6,395 nt of DNA from contig JAHQWY010000218.1 of NCBI GenBank assembly GCA_029856445.1, forward strand, positions 1 to 6,395, read 5' to 3'. This DNA comes from Promethearchaeia archaeon (GTDB taxonomy: Archaea; Asgardarchaeota; Lokiarchaeia; Sigyniarchaeales; SOKP01). Each line of letters starts with the position of its first letter. The first letter of the stretch is position 1. Shown in pieces: positions 5,223 to 6,395 of this stretch. The position numbers were made by a program, and so were the translations under genes. A model generated the notes under the pieces. The model made no database searches, had not been told where the DNA came from, and was given only the letters and a program-made list of their open reading frames with translations.

Positions 5223-6395
5223 ATGGCAGGAATTATGTTTGGTACTTCAGGAATTCGTCGTGTATTCCAAAATTATAGTGAATCAGATGTTATGTTTACA
5301 CCTCAAATGGCTTTAGATGTGGGTCTTTCTTTGGGAACTTATCTTAAAGGAACTGGTGTTGTTGTAATCGGGAAAGATATTAGAACTTCTGCTTTACCCA
5401 TTGAATATGCATTAATTTCTGGGCTAGTGAGTACAGGGTGTGCTGTCAAGACTCTAGGGATCGTTACTACCCCCACTTTAGCCATGTCATTGCGCTTTTT
5501 AAAAGCGGATGCGGGAGTTATGATTACAGCTAGTCATAATACTCCTGAATATATTGGATTAAAAATCTGGAATCCTTCAGGCATGGGATTTACACCTGAG
5601 CAAGAGATGGAAATTGAAAGAATCTATAATGAAAAAGCATTTATAAACATAGAGTGGGATGAGGTTGGTAAAGTAACTCAAGTTGATGACATTAATGAAA
5701 TGCATATTTTAGATATAACAAATCGAATATCCTTTGATGGGAGAAAATTTAATGTTATTGTTGATCCTGGAAATGGAGCAGGCTGTGACATTGTTCCCCG
5801 TTTACTAAGTGCTTATGATGTTAATATCATAACTTTGAATGCACAAATGGACGGTAAATTTCCAGGGCGTAATTCAGAACCAAGTAAGGAAAATCTAATT
5901 CAAGTCTCTAAATTTCTTAAATCTTCAGACCAAGATGATATCGGGATTGCTCTGGATGGTGATGCTGATAGAGTAATATTTTTAGATGAAGATGGGGAAA
6001 TTGTAGATCCTATTAGACTTTTAGCTCTTATGGCAAAATTTTATATAAAGAAATACAAAGGAACGTTAATTACAGAAGAAAATATGAAAGTTGCAACTGC
6101 TATTAATTCTTCAAGTTTGATGGAAGATGTTTTAAATCCACTTGGATGCGAAGTAATTAGGACTGAAGTTGGGGATATAAAAGTTGCTATCGCTTTAAAA
6201 GAACAAGGTGGATTTCTAGGCGGTGAAACTTCAGGAACCTATATTTGGCCAGATAATCATTTAGGTCCTGATTCAATTTTAACAATCGCTAATATGCTTA
6301 GTATATTGGTTGAAACAGGAAAACCTTTACGTGATTTACTAAAGGAGATTCCAGAATACCCTTTCTGTGAAACTAAATTTCGTTTGAAAAATGAT
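5223..6395 (+). CDS. Alpha-D-phosphohexomutase (phosphomannomutase/phosphoglucosamine mutase type), N-terminal part
   Basis: These 391 codons encode most of a phosphohexomutase, which moves phosphate between C1 and C6 of a hexose or hexosamine phosphate and feeds nucleotide-sugar synthesis. The gene runs off the right edge. The family is about 450 residues, so most of domain 4, which holds the phosphate-binding loop, is missing. Domain 1 begins FGTSGIR (6-12) and carries the active-site loop ITASHNTPEY, with phosphoserine S104. Domain 2 has the metal-binding loop DGDADR (D245, D247, D249). Domain 3 has the sugar-specificity loop GGETSGTYIWP (333-343), similar to archaeal enzymes. Local variants are T107 where proline is usual, and VGDIK where many members have VGDRYV or similar. 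The first ATG follows GTGA seven bases upstream; a second ATG at 5235, three bases after AGGA, is an alternative start. The enzyme family is firm; the substrate cannot be chosen from sequence alone. Confidence 0.93.
   Translation, partial: MAGIMFGTSGIRRVFQNYSESDVMFTPQMALDVGLSLGTYLKGTGVVVIGKDIRTSALPIEYALISGLVSTGCAVKTLGIVTTPTLAMSLRFLKADAGVMITASHNTPEYIGLKIWNPSGMGFTPEQEMEIERIYNEKAFINIEWDEVGKVTQVDDINEMHILDITNRISFDGRKFNVIVDPGNGAGCDIVPRLLSAYDVNIITLNAQMDGKFPGRNSEPSKENLIQVSKFLKSSDQDDIGIALDGDADRVIFLDEDGEIVDPIRLLALMAKFYIKKYKGTLITEENMKVATAINSSSLMEDVLNPLGCEVIRTEVGDIKVAIALKEQGGFLGGETSGTYIWPDNHLGPDSILTIANMLSILVETGKPLRDLLKEIPEYPFCETKFRLKND

Overview
The window is AT-rich, roughly two-thirds A+T, and gene-dense. 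It holds five protein genes; the two at the edges are cut off. The organism is most likely an archaeon. One ribosome-binding site reads GAGGTGA, the long form favoured in archaea. Two genes have no Shine-Dalgarno site, and one of these has a TATA-like box at the distance expected for a leaderless mRNA. The partial gene at the right edge resembles archaeal phosphohexomutases. Low GC with this gene mix would suit an Asgard (Lokiarchaeia-like) genome, but that is inference; AT-rich bacteria are not excluded.

Positions 1-3390 (minus strand) form a compact three-gene unit transcribed leftward. Its order is a flavoprotein of the alkyl-DHAP synthase (AGPS)/GlcD superfamily, an iron-sulfur protein with two CCG domains (GlpC/HdrD type), and the first 202 codons of an FGGY-family kinase. 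The first two genes abut as TGA-ATG with no gap, and the kinase follows 37 nt later with its own AGGAG site. Read together, the kinase would phosphorylate a polyol or sugar, possibly glycerol. The flavoprotein would oxidise a hydroxy-acid or polyol phosphate, and the Fe-S protein would carry the electrons to a membrane or cytosolic acceptor. This is the most interesting part of the window, because the flavoprotein resembles the ether-lipid enzyme AGPS at its active site yet sits next to an electron-transfer subunit.

Positions 3506-4984 (minus strand) encode a 492-residue protein without a recognised function. It is largely alpha-helical, and its C-terminal two-thirds looks like degenerate helical-hairpin repeats resembling an alpha/alpha-toroid (prenyltransferase-like) fold. 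A run of seven T lies 33 nt after its stop and may separate it from the operon downstream.

Positions 4985-5222 are a divergent promoter region with a TATA-like element on each side. From 5223 to the right edge (plus strand) runs the first 391 codons of an alpha-D-phosphohexomutase (phosphomannomutase/phosphoglucosamine mutase type). No tRNA, rRNA, CRISPR array or insertion sequence is visible.
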